This document shows, one piece after another, positions 5,783 to 6,561 of a stretch of 6,561 bases of DNA. Numbering within the stretch: position 1 is the stretch's first letter; each line of letters starts with the position of its first letter. This DNA is from Candidatus Bathyarchaeum sp. GTDB lineage: Archaea; Thermoproteota; Bathyarchaeia; Bathyarchaeales; Bathyarchaeaceae. Location: assembly GCA_003096235.1 (NCBI GenBank), contig PIXT01000035.1, positions 1 to 6,561 on the forward strand. The letters are read 5' to 3'. The position numbers were made by a program, and so were the translations under genes. The notes below the pieces were generated by a model. The model was not told the DNA's origin. It ran no database searches and was given only the letters and a program-made list of their open reading frames with translations.

Positions 5783-6561
5783 GTAATATTCTTTTTAATA
5801 AAAACAACAGCAAAAGTTACAACGAACAATAAAGGCAAAATGACCAATGATGAAAATTCTGGAATTTCAAATATTGGAGGCAATTTAGGAGTTGAATTTG
5901 GTAAGGCTTTTTGGTTTGGTTCAGTTAAGAAGGGTGTGAAATCAACTTTTTCTGAATTGAAATCATATTTGAAGTCGTGAATCGTCAGGTTAATTGCTTT
6001 GGTGTCTGTTGTTCCCCACCAGTTGTGGCTGAAATCAAAATTATTTGAGTTAGTTTCAAAGTATACGCTGTATTCAGTGTAATTTTCAAAATTGTTGTAT
6101 TGTATGGAACCCGAAGGAGAGTTAACTAATTTCAGTGCAATTGGAGTGTTAGAAATGGTGTTGCTTCGAATTGTATTCTGACATTCAACATAAACTCCAC
6201 AAACTGTTTGATCAGTAATCAAATTCAAATCAATAGTCACTGACCCTGCTCCATAAGCTACGACGCCTCTTTCACCCGTGGTTATCGTGTTATTTCGAAC
6301 AACTACATTACCACGATCAGCCACTATTGCTTCGCTATTGTTTGTAAACAAGTTTCCTTGAATTGTTGCCCCATCTTGTGCATTAATGGCTACATCATAA
6401 TCAAAAATTACATTACCAAAAATGTAAGAATATCCATCATCAACCGCGATTCCGTATCCGCTTCCTGTTACTAGGTCTCGCCCTGGACCCACAATTATGT
6501 TATCAGAAATTTCACAGTTTCCACTTGCTTCAATTGCCGTATCATATTCAAATCCAAAATA
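5755..6561 (-). CDS. Right-handed parallel beta-helix surface protein with IPEFSS anchor (5'-partial)
   Basis: The frame stays open to the right edge, so this is the last 268 residues of a longer gene. A GTG at 6490-6492 is not the real start: the 23 codons before it continue the same beta-helix (EASGNCEISDNIIVGPG) and there is no signal peptide. Coils of about 20-23 residues carry corner motifs ISDNII, IFGNVI, IQGNLF, VRNNTI, IDLNLI, IRSNTI and IQYNNF. The solenoid closes with HNWWGTTDT (visible residues 179-187), then FTPFLTEPN, a Pro-rich linker, IPEFSS (233-238), a transmembrane helix (about 239-256) and KKN. The order and wording closely match the end of the 2389-4011 gene. First visible gene of the operon; its cap and promoter are off the window. 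Inferred to be an extracellular binding protein; no catalytic signature is seen. Confidence 0.85.
   Translation of the reverse strand, partial: YFGFEYDTAIEASGNCEISDNIIVGPGRDLVTGSGYGIAVDDGYSYIFGNVIFDYDVAINAQDGATIQGNLFTNNSEAIVADRGNVVVRNNTITTGERGVVAYGAGSVTIDLNLITDQTVCGVYVECQNTIRSNTISNTPIALKLVNSPSGSIQYNNFENYTEYSVYFETNSNNFDFSHNWWGTTDTKAINLTIHDFKYDFNSEKVDFTPFLTEPNQKALPNSTPKLPPIFEIPEFSSLVILPLLFVVTFAVVFIKKNITGVKNTYDE
5913..5934. repeat. 22-base exact repeat shared by two paralogues, copy 2
   Basis: Identical to 2544-2565 in the same orientation and the same reading frame, about 3.4 kb away in the 5'-partial beta-helix gene. The corresponding site in the middle gene (PFLVEPN) has diverged. Direct repeats of this kind could allow recombination that deletes the middle gene, which is an inference. 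Confidence 0.7.

Noticed and set aside
5755..6492. Gene start at the GTG at 6490-6492
   Set aside because: The same frame is open to the window edge and the upstream codons continue the beta-helix repeats with no signal peptide, so the gene is truncated by the window rather than starting there.
2389..6561. Pectate lyase or other polysaccharide-degrading enzyme activity for the beta-helix proteins
   Set aside because: The fold class fits, but I see no conserved catalytic Asp/Arg/Lys cluster or enzyme-specific motif; the conserved positions are structural Asn, Ile and the NWWG cap.
2389..6561. NosD copper-insertion protein of nitrous oxide reductase
   Set aside because: NosD shares the repeat type, but no nosZ, nosF, nosY or nosL neighbour is present, and the membrane-anchored IPEF tail and paralogous array do not fit.

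Overview
The window looks archaeal. The proteins are surface proteins built for an archaeal envelope: Sec signal peptides, beta-helix or beta-propeller ectodomains, and a single C-terminal membrane anchor, in three of them preceded by an Ile-Pro-Glu-Phe (IPEF) motif. The tRNA gene has a textbook archaeal BRE/TATA promoter (AAA-N2-TTTATA) and encodes its CCA end, and gene ends are followed by T-runs rather than GC-rich hairpins. My best guess is a Bathyarchaeia-like lineage of the Thermoproteota (TACK group), from resemblance of the IPEFSS tails and PQQ-like surface proteins. A methanosarcinal origin cannot be excluded from this sequence alone.

Layout. Positions 1-1920 (+) hold the 3' part of a large PQQ-like beta-propeller surface protein with an Ig-like domain, a Pro/Thr/Glu-rich stalk and a C-terminal transmembrane helix; its start lies off the left edge. 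Positions 1921-2197 are non-coding, with termination signals for that gene and the promoter of a tRNA-Pro(UGG) gene at 2198-2275 (+). Positions 2276-2388 hold T-rich termination signals of the tRNA (+) and, convergently, of the leftward operon. From 2389 to the right edge there are three tandem minus-strand genes, read right to left: a beta-helix protein cut by the right edge (5755-6561), a beta-helix plus Ig-like protein (4008-5765), and a pure beta-helix protein (2389-4011). Adjacent reading frames overlap by 11 and 4 bases, so they are almost certainly one translationally coupled operon whose promoter is beyond the right edge.

How the genes fit together. The three minus-strand proteins are paralogues. 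They share an N-terminal cap (seen in the two complete ones), an Asn-ladder right-handed parallel beta-helix, a closing NWWGT(S/T)D motif, a following PFL-x-EPN segment, and a C-terminal IPEF-TM-basic tail. The middle gene has inserted about 200 residues of extra ectodomain between the beta-helix and the anchor. The propeller protein on the other strand shares the Ig-like type of module and a TM-plus-basic tail but lacks IPEF. All four should be displayed outside the cell, probably as adhesins, glycan-binding or cell-surface structural proteins. No enzyme active site is recognisable, so a specific function is not claimed. I see no CRISPR array, insertion sequence, integrase or defence gene.
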